Made by a program: the position numbers and the translations under genes. Below the pieces are notes generated by a model. That model saw nothing but the letters and a program-made list of their open reading frames with translations, had not been told where the DNA came from and did not search any database. From Helopsaltes ochotensis (lineage: Eukaryota; Chordata; Aves; Passeriformes; Locustellidae), in NCBI GenBank assembly GCA_013400155.1, contig VXBM01000240.1, positions 398,741-462,740 on the forward strand: a DNA stretch of 64,000 nt, given 5' to 3'. This document shows, one piece after another, positions 32,912 through 45,000 of the stretch (position 1 is the stretch's first letter; every line of letters starts with the position of its first letter).

Positions 32912-35900
32912 CTGCAAGAGAAAAACTTATCCATCTCTTGGTGCTCTCTCTCACCAGGACACACAGGTGTACCCAGAACCAGCCTTTGGTAAAGTGACAG
33001 AGACATAATAAAAATATAAAGACTAAAAGACCCTGGCTTTGATTTAGCTGTAGGGAAAAAAAAAAATCTCATTACAAAAATTTCAGCACTGAAACTGGGA
33101 CGAAAGCAGAAGAGCACTTCACAAAGGCATTCAGAGAAACCGTGAAAACATACTCACACTTAGTGTAAAATATAACCAGAATGCTATCAGCTAAAATACT
33201 GTAGTATTCAAATAAAAACAACTTAATTCTAAGTGGATTCAGCAGGGGTGTTTGAAGAGATCTAGCTCTTTCTCTGGAGGTTCTTGTTTGTTTTCATTAA
33301 CTTAAAACATAGTCAGAGGTCCTAATGAAGATGCCACTGAGAAATGCCTGATGCCAGGTGCTATGAATTTTGTCAGAGACATAAGTGCATCTTAAGCTGT
33401 AGTGAAGAAAACCAGGTAATGTCAGCATCAATGCAAAAAATTTGTATAGGGAAATCTCAGCATGAATCCAAGAGAGATTGATTATGGTATTGTGGCATCT
33501 TTCATCTTCCTATTTACCTGGAGGAAATCAAGACTTGCCAATACAAAATTTCTGTTAGAAAAACAAAAGGCAGACATGGGTATAAAAAACAATCCAGCTT
33601 TACCAAGTAGAACTCCCAAACCAAACCTGCCCCCGTCTTTGTATCTACCACTTCTTTCTCCATCTGTAGGAACCAGTGAGGGTGGTGTGCCCTGAAACAG
33701 TTCCAGCTGCTGGGGCATCCCTGTATGAGCATGCCCCAAGCGCCACTTCCCAGCTGTGTTCTTGTTCCTCACTTCACACAGCCGTCACTGCACTGAGCTT
33801 AAATTAAATACTCCCCCAGAGAAGTGGGAACATAAACAAAGGCACTTCAGATGTTACAGGCTCCATGTGGACTTGGTGCACACAGCTCTCTACAGAACAT
33901 GACACAACAGCTGTACCTAGATGAGTACTTCAGCAACCACGGGCAGGGAAAGCTAGCAAGGGTTACCAGGCTTTCCTGCTGCTGCAGCTACCCTCACCTG
34001 CCATAACACAGAGAGCCTGGCATGTGACAGGGAGATGATGCTGGTGATCATCCATGCAGTTGTGCCTGGCTGCCTGGCTACAGAGAGACCTGGCCATAGA
34101 CCCACTCTCCAAGACAAAATTGGGAAAATATTTTCCTCCTGTGTTGGACTTCAAATTTTATAGTCTGCCAGAATAATGGACAGACTCAGAGATGATTTAA
34201 CCTGCAACCACTGTGACAACACTGTAGTGAAATAGAGGTGCCCATGGTGAGTGATCTTGGCAGGGACACATCCAATTCCTACCCTTACACTGTGACATGT
34301 AATACCAGTGATACTCTCTAAATCTGATTCCCTTTACAGAGAAACAAGTACCAGAAAAACCCCAACGCACTTTGGTTCCATGCTTAACAGGAAAATTAAA
34401 TACTGAAGAGATCTTACCTGGGCTCCAGGCAGCCAAGTGTCGTAGCTGGGAATGAACAGAGCTGAGTGAGGGATGCAAGCAAAAGCATACCTGTGCACTT
34501 CAGCTGGAGAAGACAGCACGTCCCCTGAGGCACCAAGGTGTAGGTGAGAATGAGACCCAGCCTGCAACCTGTCAAAAGCTTGATTTGTGAACTCTTTCTG
34601 CTTCTGGCATCAGCAAATATATTCATTGAAAGACGATTGTGACAGGTTAAGTTCATGGCAGAAAAAGTTCATGCAACTGAAAACAGAAGGCTGGGATTCT
34701 TAAAGTGCTGGCAAACACCACCGTGTCTGTTGTTTAATTAAACATCTGTTCAGTTGGTCCGGTTTGAAACCAAACATCAAAGTCTTTCTAGCTAGTTAAC
34801 ATCAGAAGTCTAGTTGCTCTTGATTATCTGAGCATGGGCTAAAAAGGATAACTCCTCGCAGCAGGAGTGTGAATGGTCTGGAGGGCTGTTTGGGGGTCTG
34901 AGATGACTGTAAACTTGCCTGCCAGACAGATGTGATTGCACTTGTGTGGACCTACTGAGCCAAATCTGAAATAGTTCAAACTCTGGATCATTAGTGTGAA
35001 CACTAGGTTTTTCTCAATTTACAACTGAATACAACAGGGTAATTTGAGTCATGGTTTTGCATTTCAGCACAAGATTTGCCTGTGACTGTCCCCAGCAGCA
35101 GGCACAGGGCAGGGATTGATGTGTGGGGTACAGCATGGTCACGGGCAACACGGTGATGGAACAGCTCTGAAATGGTGCTCAACAGCTCACGCGCAGAAGG
35201 GGCCGCTGTTTTCTGGTGTCTTTGTTGAAACCTGTGACGCTGTGATCCCAGTTTTCACAATGGCAGGTTGCCTTGATACACAATTTTAGAGGTGACATTC
35301 GTTAACAAATCAAAAACTGATTTGTTATCAGTTCTCTGACTGTAAGGCTTAATTTATGATAGTCTGTGAGGTATCATCACACATCCTTAAACAGAAGGTT
35401 TTCTATATGAGCAAAACGGGTTTTGTAAATTAATCGCTGCCTTTTCTTTTGGTTGTTCCTATTAAAAAAAAAAAAAGAAAGGTGTGCTCTTTAATCCTAT
35501 TGCAGTGCTCAGTACTAATTGTCCTTTGCCATTATTATGATTGTTAACTCTAGCAGAAATAATTCTTAAACTTAAAATTTTTGAAATTATTTTCCTCAAA
35601 TGCATGTGGAAATTACTTGTGAGAGACCTTTTTTCAGGCTGATTTAATGTGCATTTGGTTTGCACTCATGCATGATTAATTCTTGTACAGATGGCTTATA
35701 CTTAGTGGGTTGTAGTATTAGGAAAAAGACTAAATGATATAATAAGATATTAATTTTACTTTTTATGTGCAAACAGTATGTCAAATGTTGCCTGAAAGAG
35801 ACACAAATAACTGAAGAATGTATTATTACTATGATGCTACTAAATTATAAAATGGTTGACATTTTATTAACATATTTCATGGGGAATTCAGAATTTGTTA

Positions 35901-37202
35901 CAGAGAAGTAAATATCAAGGAAGATTTATTTGCAGAATATAGCCAGTCCTGTGTTCTGATTTATGTAAGACCCCAAGCAAGAAGGAGATTTTAAACTGCT
36001 TGAGGCAGGGATTAAGACACTTCTTTCTTGCTTCTTTAATCTCTGCACTGGTAAAGGATCTGGATTTATAATGCATCACTCGTCCCATGCTGGCTGGAGG
36101 GTAGATAGCACTGGTGTGTGATTTTTCAAGTCATCACAGGTCTGAGGGTTGTCATTGCTGAGGCCCAAGGCATATCCTCAGTACACACAAAGGATGGGAA
36201 TTGCTAACACTGCAGCATATAATCCCCTCACAACCACTAACCAGCAGTGAGGGAAGGGGCAGGAGTAGAGCCACCACTTCAAATTTTCAATAAGAAATAA
36301 AATTATTTCAGCCTAGGATTATTCTTGCTGTGTGAAAAGTAAGTATTTAATCTAAACAAATCACTTGGGCTTCCTTCATGTCAATGGAGAAAGATAGGGA
36401 ACAGAGAGGAGAAAGACAGGATGAACCCTACAGAGTTCATCCCACCACATTCTTTCGACACCTTAAAGGGATAAATCCCCTTTTGGAGGTATCTGCTGCT
36501 ATCCTTTGGTTATGGGCAGATGCCTGCATTTTAAGAGACTAAAATGTACTGAGATGAATCCCATCCATGGACAAAATCTTGAACAAAATCTAATGGTCTG
36601 AAAATCAAAATGACCTTCCTACATTCTTTCTCTCCTCTTTTGTTTCTGCCCTCATTCCTTCAAGACTATCTTCTGCCTAAAGTACAATTCCTCAAAGGCA
36701 AAGACGGAGTTTTTTGTGGTTTTACATATTGGGAGAATGTAGCACTGAATAATACAACCAGAATGAATTGTAAGTTTACAATCAGGTAAGAGAAGGGTTT
36801 TTTTAATAAATCTGATCAGGAGAGAGCTAAAGACAGCAGAGGGATAGGCTACAGAACTCAGGCATGACAGGAGAGAAAGGCTACCCTACCCCTCAGCCTC
36901 CTCACCTCCATATCCCACTGGCTGGCTACTCCTCTGTATTGTGCACCCTGCAGGAAAAGCTACTTTAAAACTTGTATTTAATAAATATTTTAAAGAGCTT
37001 TTTCACAATTCAAAAGGTTGTCAAGTCTATTTGTAATTTATGAGAAGTTTCTTCTTTTTCTTACAATCACAGCACCCCACAGTGCCCTTCACCTTTACTG
37101 TGCAAGTTTGATTTTTCCACCACAAACAAGAAATGTAGTTTCAACTCAAATATTATCTCCCTGGCAAGCACAGAGTTGATAGTAGTAATCAACACTAAAA
37201 AC
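32912..37202. other. Region upstream of the LAMB4 start codon
   Basis: Presumed LAMB4 first intron and/or intergenic DNA. No protein-coding gene is recognisable. The minus-strand segment 34445-34418 has an acceptor-like tctgttcattcccag and a strong donor CAG|gtaaga and could be a 5'UTR exon, without further support. Confidence 0.45.
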
Positions 37203-37570
37203 TGTCCTGGTTTCAGCCAGGACAGGTTAATTTTTTGCAGTAGCTGGGAGGACCCTGATATTATTCAATACCAGCTCAGGCAGTTGCCAGGGGCAGGAGG
37301 TGGGGACACTCCTTCCTTCAGTGGAGTAAACATGGCAGGGGGAATCCCTCCAGCACTATTTATTTGTCAAGGGGTCCCTGGTGAGCATTTTTTCAGGTGA
37401 ATCACTCCCTCTTTTGTACACCTCTGTTGTTAATATTGTTGCTCTTACTGTTGGTTTTCTTATTTCATTGCTGTTTTCAGTAAATTGTTCTTATCTCAAC
37501 CTGTGAGACTTGCCGTTTGTGCCTCCAGTTGGAGGGGTGAGGAGGGAGAAGCAGCAGTGTGGTTTTGGCA
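37203..37570 (+). mobile_element. Decayed avian LTR fragment
   Basis: Starts tgtcctggtttcagcc and contains ttgttcttatctcaacctgt near its right side, both familiar from a common avian ERVL-type LTR. The middle is shortened and diverged and I cannot define the right end or a target duplication. Identification rests on memory of the family. Confidence 0.55.
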
Positions 37571-39340
37571 GGAGTACTAAAATGGAGAATAACATTCCTG
37601 AAGCACAACAAAGAAAAAACATATATATTTTAAAATACCAGTGTGATATTAAAAGTGCTAGTCAAGCTATATATATTCAAGATAAAACGTTTCATGTTAA
37701 TTCCTGAGGTCCTGACATTTCCCTGCTTGCAGTAGGACTGGGAGGATGAGAAATCTGCCACATACCTTGTTGCAGTCTCATGTTAAGTTTTCTCAGTGAG
37801 TTCATGCAGTACAACTGGACAAGACTCTTTCTAGGAACCTTCTCATATCAATAAACAAGGACTTGAAATGTTTTAATTTTTCATTGCTTTGCTGGCCTGT
37901 TAATCAGAAATAGTTATTCTCCCAAAATTTAAGAGGGAAAAAATGGATTTTTGCACATGAAAGCATGGCAGAGAGAACTAGAAAGAAAAAAGAAAAGGAA
38001 TATGCTACTGCAACCTTAAACGTGAAGCTTCTCACGGGAAAGCTATTTGCACCACAGTATCTGTTAATAGGGCATAACAGTGCTCTTAATCTGCTAATGG
38101 TCTCTGTGCTGCTGAAAATACTAAGAAAAGATTGTCCTATTTTTTATTTGTCCAAATTTGTGGCCATGTCCTGTTTTATGTCCCTATTATTAGATTTTCC
38201 ATACCTGTCAGCCCAAATAGCCCAAAGTATTTTTCTCTAGTTTAAAGTAAATTCTTCTGCAAAGGTTAAATTGATGTTGTTTAGAAAGTATCTTGAGCTC
38301 AGAAAATCTCCCTGGCCCCCAAGGAAGCCCTGGCCCTCTGGCTTAGAAACATTTTCTTACCAGCGCAGAAAACTTTCATACTAAGGTCTGTTTGAGAAGT
38401 CAGATGTTTGCTCATGCTTCCTGTCCTTTCTCACCAGGTAGTTTTTTACCATTACCCCAAGGTCCTGGCAGCAAGGTCAAGGGAGTAGGTGTCTGTGAAC
38501 CCTGAGCTAGATGGCACTTCAGGGTCTCTGCTATATCTCACAGGGTAAGTAGCCTGCAACAGAAAACAGAAAAGGATCAGAGCTTGGGGGAACAATTTGA
38601 AGTTAGGGAGAGGGAAGAGAAGCAGCTAATTCAGGTACCCTGCCAGCAAAAGGATTTAATGTTTTGAGAAGGTCCACAGGTAATCATAAAGACATAGACT
38701 GGGCAAGGAAGATGTGAAGAGAGCTGGGCAGGGGATTACAGAGAATATGTTCAAAGTTGTAGCTGAAAGTTGTAGTTTAAACATGGGCATGAAAGAAGTG
38801 CCATGTGCTAACAGTTCATAAAAAAGTATTGCCACGCAGGACCAGAGACTAAAAATGCACCAGGGCAATCCACCCACATGGCTACAGGGTTTCTGTTCAC
38901 AGAGTGGGCAAATCAGAAATACAGTGGCTGTTTGAAGAGTTAGAATGCATTAGACCTAATGACGTCCATGATGAAGTGCTCACCTAATAGTATCCTGACC
39001 CCTTCAGATTGCCTTGCAGAAGTGTCCTGAAAATTAATTGAAACCCTGGTGATCGCCAGATTACACTTTGACTAGATAAAGCTTAATAACCAGTTCTTAT
39101 ATTTGCATGGTTCAACTCTCACCAATCATATTCAATACAGAAAGGAACAAGCATGATAAAATAAATTTAAAAACTCTTCAGCAATACACGGAGTTCATGT
39201 TCTTTATTATTAAAATCAAAATAATATTCTTATAAATCAAAACCTTCGTACCAATTTGCCAAGAGTTCCTTATAATCTGTTTGGCCTGCTGGAACATAAT
39301 GGGAATAACTTACAAGAAAACTCAAAAGTCTGATTTCTTA
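37571..39340. other. Intergenic or intronic sequence, nothing recognised
   Basis: AT-rich, no conserved coding frame, RNA gene or nameable repeat seen. Confidence 0.5.
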
Positions 39341-39780
39341 TGTGTTGGAATAAATCAGCCAAGACTCCATTTTCTTCATGCAGAAAGCCAATTCTTTATT
39401 CACAAAGCCCATATTTATAGGTGGTATCAGAAGGCTCTGTGTTAAACCTGATTGGTCAGCAAATACAGTGAAACTCAGTTCATTGGTCGGTAAGGGCTAT
39501 TGTATATGTCCATCAAATTTTTTCCCTCTAGATATGTTTACATTTTTCCTTTATGGGTTCTCATGGGACAAATCTTATTGTTTCCACTGGGGCATTTGTA
39601 TTTCACCCTCAGAACAGATTGTTGTGTAAAAAGAACTTCTTATTCTCAAAAACAGCTTCATATGGGAACTTGCAAATTGCTTGTTAGCTGCACTTAAAAG
39701 AAATGACAGGCCAGCTTTAGCAGAGTGAGGCCTGATTTCATAAGGCTTTTCTTTTATAATTCTTCTACCTTTCTACGACA
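39341..39780 (-). mobile_element. LTR of an endogenous retrovirus, minus orientation
   Basis: Read on the minus strand it runs TGTCGTAG...CCAACACA (440 bp, TG...CA). It is flanked by ctta on both sides, a perfect 4-bp target duplication (a 6-bp cttatg/cttaca reading is less good). TATAAATAT at 39419-39411 is followed by AATAAA at 39400-39395, the usual order of TATA box and poly(A) signal. No internal retroviral genes flank it, so it is a solo LTR. It points toward LAMB4. Confidence 0.75.
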
Positions 39781-41240
39781 CTTACAGAGCCCAAACAATC
39801 AAATGCACATACTACACAGAGTTTACTCTAACTTTGGGGAAATGTGCTGATTTCTGCTGACTAAACATCACCTTATCTGCATACTACTAATATAATTCTA
39901 ACACCACAAGTGTCACAACAACTTGATTTTTTTTGATAAAATACTAGTAAGACTATGTCATACTATTTATGAATATCCTAGTATCACCATCACCTCATAT
40001 ACAGCTTATCCAGACCTCTCCCAAACCCTGAGAAAGACCTTAGTGTCTTTAATGTTAAATGTCTTTAACAACTAGCAGCGTCTTTTCCTCTGTCAAGGCA
40101 AATGGTTCTTGTCCCTCCACTACGCCAGCTAACACCTTTCTCAACCAGGTAATCCTGCAGAAGGCCAAATACCTCCTACCATCCATGTTTTTAAGACTAG
40201 TGATATTTTTCAAGACTGTTTTATGCTGGGACTGAGCAAACTTGTAGCAAAGGAGTACTATATAGTATATTTGTGAATATAGCTTCAAAGAAACTTTCAG
40301 AAACCTGTTTATTAATGGTCATGTGTTTTTTCCAGGAAAACTGTATTCCCAAGAACAGAAAATAGAACATTAAAATAAAAGAAATACTGAAGGTCACAAC
40401 ATATGCTAGCGTGTCTTTTTCTCCTCATATGGCCTTGTACTATGTTTAGACAATTTAAGAACATTATGTAGAAGTATTAGTGTTTTTATGTAACTTGATC
40501 AATTATCAAAATATTTCTGTTTTGTAATCATGATCTAATTACTAAAAATAGCCAAGCAGTAAAAGAGCAGGCTTTATTACCAACCTGACATTTGTAATCT
40601 GGACAGGAATTCAGTTCAGTGAATGATGTTCTTATCCTCCTCACAGATACCATACAATGTATCAACAACATACAGCAAATCTCTGCTGAATGAAAGACAG
40701 CAGGTTATCTGTCTGCACCAAACAATTTAAACTTTCAGGAGAAGGACAAAAAACCCCAGGAAGATTACACTGTAACATTTTTCAACCACAGCTTTCACAG
40801 TACTTTGCCGCAGCCCAACACAGCTCTTACCTCAGCTGCCTTGCGAGTTCCTCATGAGCTTCATGAAACAGCTGTATAAATGGCATCTTAATCGTTAGCT
40901 AAGCCACAGAAATATTCAACGTAAGAATTAGGATTAATTTGTCGTTTAAAAAATATACTTAGTGGTAAGTAATTATGTATGAAAACAGTGGTGACTATGT
41001 AGAATAAAGCCATTCTGTTTACACGATGAATTAATGGGAAAGGGGATTGCTTTAGATTGCCTCAGTAGTTTGAACATCATCTTCCTTTCAGTGAGCAGGA
41101 CGGTTCTTCTTTTGAGACCCTATGACAAGAAATCTTCCCTAGGATAATTTTTAAAAGGATCTCTCAGAAGACCAGAAGTCGGGTTGAGTTGGAAAACTGA
41201 TGTTAAAAGATTAGAGAGATCAAGTCTTTCATCAACAGCT
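39781..41240. other. Intergenic sequence, nothing recognised
   Basis: AT-rich. No gene or repeat that I can name. Confidence 0.5.
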
Positions 41241-41244
41241 TATT

Positions 41245-41850
41245 TTTATTGACACCAGCTACAGACAGAGCAAGGAAACGGCAGCCCGTGAACGAACCCC
41301 GCGGCAGCGACCACTGGCGACACCGCACTGCGGCGGCTCCCTGCCGCCTCCGGGCCTGCCCGGGCCCTCCCGGAGCTCCGCGCCGCCTCCTCCCGCTTCC
41401 TGGAGCGTGGATCCTCCCCATTGGCCGAGGGCGCGCCCGCCCCATCCCGCTCAGAGGCGCCGGAGCCGTCATGGCCGCCCCTCCTGGCCGCCCTCACGGA
41501 CAGTACGGCCGCCGCTCTCCGCCCTCGTCGTCCCTTCGCTGCCTCTCCCTCACGCTGTATCACTTCCAGTCTTCCCAGCCCTCACCTCTCAACCTCCAGG
41601 ACTTTCTTCTCCTCCACCCCCTTTCCAGCCACTCCCACCGTTGATCTCCATTCGCTCTTTTGCACCTGTTTCCTCTGCTCCTCCTCCTTCCTAAATGCCA
41701 CCTCGATGTCTCCACGTTCTGGTAAAGCAGTCGCTCTCTTTGAATCCCTGCCTTGCCTCACCCCCTGCAGGCGCTCCTGGCCGATCGCACTCGTGCTATC
41801 CAGCCTTTCCCTCGCTCTTTCGCGCTAGCAAAATGCTTTTTCAGCTATCG
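41245..41850. promoter_or_regulatory. Orphan CpG island, likely promoter
   Basis: Abrupt switch from AT-rich DNA to a GC- and CpG-dense block, densest at 41270-41550. It has an inverted CCAAT box (ccattgg, 41418-41424) beside GC-box sequence (cgcccgcccc, about 41435-41444), an arrangement that favours minus-strand initiation but does not prove it. Frames through it are GC-driven and none resembles a known protein. Best guesses are the first exon/promoter of LAMB4, or a noncoding or bidirectional transcript. Confidence 0.65.
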
Positions 41851-44190
41851 TGAGCCACCTGTGCAGGCGACTGTAGCAGCAGTAAACGATGAATTTGTGT
41901 TTAGTCTCGACATGATTTATCCAGGTTTTTATTTTAGTTTGTATATCCTGCACACGGTTTCCAGCTTTTTAAGTAATGCTGAAGTGTGTTGAAGCACAGG
42001 TGGGCGATATCTGTGCATGTTTACATTTGTTTCTCTCGTTTGGTTTACTACCGGCCTCTTTGTTATTGTCTTTATATCAATGTTCTTCATAGCCTATACT
42101 CCTGGGAATTTTTTTCCCGTCCTATGTAATTTGTGGTTTGCTAAACCTTATGGATATAAGACGTGGTTTCCTCTCTGCACACATCAAGGGACTTCATTAA
42201 TCATCAGTGTTAAAAAGTGCTGGGGTTTTTGGGAAGACTTGTATTTTTGCAGAGGTGGCTGCATTTAGGTCCGGGGGTGCTTTGGGATCTTGTTAAATAC
42301 TGAACTGAAACAAACGTGTAAATCAGCAGCTGAGGGGCAGCCTGTTGGCTTACCTGCATGGTTTTACTCTTGGCAGCTGAATGGATTTCTTCTTCCTCAT
42401 CAAGCTCCCTGAAGTTATTTGGCAGATACCTATCAGCTGCCACAACTTAGGGGTGATCAGGAGAGCAGAAAACAAACAGGGGCACAAGGAAAGGAGCACG
42501 GTTTGAATTGGAGTAGTCTGGTACTTGATGGGTGCAGTACAATCACTGTTGCGTCTCTTTAGCACAGTGCAGTCAAATACATATTGTTAGTGTAATGGAC
42601 AGTGTAATCACTATATAATTTTTCTCTGATTTTCCTAAATTCTGAATTTTTTCCCTGTGTTTTCCCTCATAAAATCTCATGGAGACCTCTATAGTTATAG
42701 ATAAGGCTATGGTGGTGCAAAGCTGCAAGCAGTTTTATCCCATGCCACTTCTCTGTAAGAGGCATCTCAGTGTGATGTTGAGCACTAAGGCAAAGCCCAT
42801 GTTTGTTGAGCAGATGAGATTGTTTGCCTGTGAAAACATCTCTTGAGCATCTCTGCTACACAGTTAATAACCAGATCTATCCGTTTCTCCTTCCAAGCCT
42901 CAGTGCCAAGAGCGTTTCAAGGGGAAATAGGGCTTGGCCAGAAAAATCCCTGGCTGCTGAATTATACCCTAGGACCTAGGCATGTCAAAGTAAGCTTTAT
43001 GTGCTGGAGCTAAAGCTGCCTGCTCTTTCGGAGATGAGGGAATAAATGTACAATAAACATATTTTTAGCCTGGCTATTTGTCTCTTGTAATATTGTACTT
43101 CCTCCTCTCCCCTTTTTTGTTTTTGACTGTCTGATCCAATTGTTATTATAGTTGCTAAAATGATGGAAACAGACTGATCACAGTTCAGTGAAAACACTGG
43201 CACGTTGCTGCATGTTTGTTTCCTTCCTTCCTGCCTATCCCTAAAAAGCAAAAAAATCTCTAAATCTGTTCATACTCCTTTCTTATTTCAGGCTTTTATT
43301 CTCAAATGCTGTAGATACCTGAAGAGTTGTTTAATTCAAACTGTGTATACTTTGGCATGCTATTGAAATTCTTGTCATGGATCTACTTTTTCCTCTAAAC
43401 CATTAAAAAGAGCAAATCTGAATTAATGCTGCAGGATTCACCATTATTTGTGTTTCTAGGGTGTGGGTTTTATTTGCTTGCCTCATTATCAAAAACACTG
43501 GGGTCTTCAGTCTATTTTTTTTTTTCAGATCTGTGAAGATAAATGTCTGGTATAGTTTTTTTGTTTGTTTGTTTTTTTGGGTTTTTTTGGTTTTTTTGGT
43601 TTTTTTTTAACCTTATATTGAGCAAGTTTTTTTCAATCATTTTGAAATCATCTAAGATGTTAGTACTCCCTGGAAGATATTGGGAGAGCTCCCTTTCTGG
43701 CTGTAAGGCGTCTAGGTTGGGTCAGCTAGTTATGGGCAGGGTGGCAGTAGGATGATGAGAGTTGCTAGGATTGTAAAGAAAAATCTAGGGATAAATTAAT
43801 GCTGCAGTTACTAAGGCATAAAGCTTGTGAAGAGGCAGTGCCTATTAATTCCACTAGCACAGGGAAAAGGACTAAGATTTTGGGTATACATCTTACTTTT
43901 TTACTTCAAGTGTGAAGACTGGCTTGTGAGCTTAAAATCTTTCCTTCCCCTCAGACAGAGGCCACTGTCTTTAAAGCCTTTTCCTTCACAGTTAATCCAA
44001 GACGCTGCCTCTTTTCAAACGCTGCCTGCTTCTATGTCCATAGTGTCCAAACCAGTATTAACACTGCAAGCCGCGTGACAGCCCTTAATCAGTTTGCTTT
44101 GGAAGGTACTTGACATCCATCGCTTTAGAAGATCGCTAAATACCTCGCAGGGTCACAGATTCTCCGGAGCAGCATTTCGGTGCCTTCTGT
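41851..44190. other. Interval between the two CpG islands
   Basis: No recognisable gene. Contains a T-rich low-complexity run with G spacers at 43553-43612. Confidence 0.5.
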
Positions 44191-44267
44191 CACGGCGGGG
44201 GTGGCAGTGCCATGCCCGCGAGCCCACGCGCCTGCGGGACCGGCTGCGAGGCTGTGCAGGGAGCCCT

Positions 44268-44527
44268 NNNNNNNNNNNNNNNNNNNNNNNNNNNNNNNNN
44301 NNNNNNNNNNNNNNNNNNNNNNNNNNNNNNNNNNNNNNNNNNNNNNNNNNNNNNNNNNNNNNNNNNNNNNNNNNNNNNNNNNNNNNNNNNNNNNNNNNNN
44401 NNNNNNNNNNNNNNNNNNNNNNNNNNNNNNNNNNNNNNNNNNNNNNNNNNNNNNNNNNNNNNNNNNNNNNNNNNNNNNNNNNNNNNNNNNNNNNNNNNNN
44501 NNNNNNNNNNNNNNNNNNNNNNNNNNN
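44268..44527. other. Assembly gap (260 N)
   Basis: Run of N in GC-rich DNA, typical of a short-read dropout. Long frames crossing it are artefacts. Confidence 1.
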
Positions 44528-44645
44528 AGCCCGCCCCGGCCGGCGGTGCCATGCTCAGCGGGGCGGGCGCGGGGCAGCGCGTTGCGGCTCGTCTCTCCCG
44601 TCTGGCCTCGCCCGCGGCGCTGGGCAGCGGCGGCAAAAGCCAGAG
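44528..44645 (+). promoter_or_regulatory. ERGIC2: Probable ERGIC2 noncoding exon 1 (3' part)
   Basis: GC-rich segment ending AGCCAGAG|gtaggg. Spliced to 46925 it would form the ERGIC2 leader. It contains an ATG at 44551 in fair context (gccATGC) that opens a short upstream ORF. The transcription start is probably in or near the gap. Confidence 0.55.
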
Positions 44646-44682
44646 GTAGGGGAGGGCGGCGGGAGGGCGGGGGCGCGGCCTG

Positions 44683-44712
44683 TCCCGTCCCGTCCCATCC
44701 CATCCCATCCCG
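44683..44712 (-). repeat. CCCRT tandem run (G-quadruplex-capable on minus strand)
   Basis: Repeats of cccgt then cccat, ending cccg, give at least six runs of three C in 30 bp. The complementary strand has matching G runs with 2-nt loops, just downstream of the presumed first exon. Confidence 0.75.
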
Positions 44713-45000
44713 CGGCTGCCCGGTGCTTGGCGGCGGCGGGGAGCGCCCGCGGCCCGCACAAGTGTGTGGGCTCCGAGCTGGCGGCCGGGGCCTCCCTCGG
44801 CATGGGAAGCCCGGCCCGAGCCCCCGGCAGGGGGTTCCGGCGTAGGGCCGCTCCGGGCCCGTGGGAGGGAGTGTTGGGACGCGCCGGTAGCGGCTTCGCT
44901 GCCGAGTTCTCTGAGGAAGCGAAAACTGCCCCAGCCCCTCAGCTGGGTCGGAGTTGCCGTGGCTTCGAACGGGCCTCTGGTCTAGAGTGGTGTTGGTGCT

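Larger units (their letters stand above)
44191..45000 (+). promoter_or_regulatory. ERGIC2: ERGIC2 CpG-island promoter (gapped)
   Basis: CpG-dense on both sides of a 260-N gap, with GC boxes such as ggggcgggcg at about 44560. It ends at a plausible noncoding first exon with donor CAGAG|gtaggg at 44645/44646. The first coding ERGIC2 exon is 2.3 kb downstream with its own acceptor, which requires such an upstream exon. No TATA box is seen. Confidence 0.8.

Noticed and set aside
41246..41694. Overlapping proline/arginine-rich frames in the orphan CpG island
   Set aside because: Composition-driven, open in several frames at once, with no similarity to a known family.
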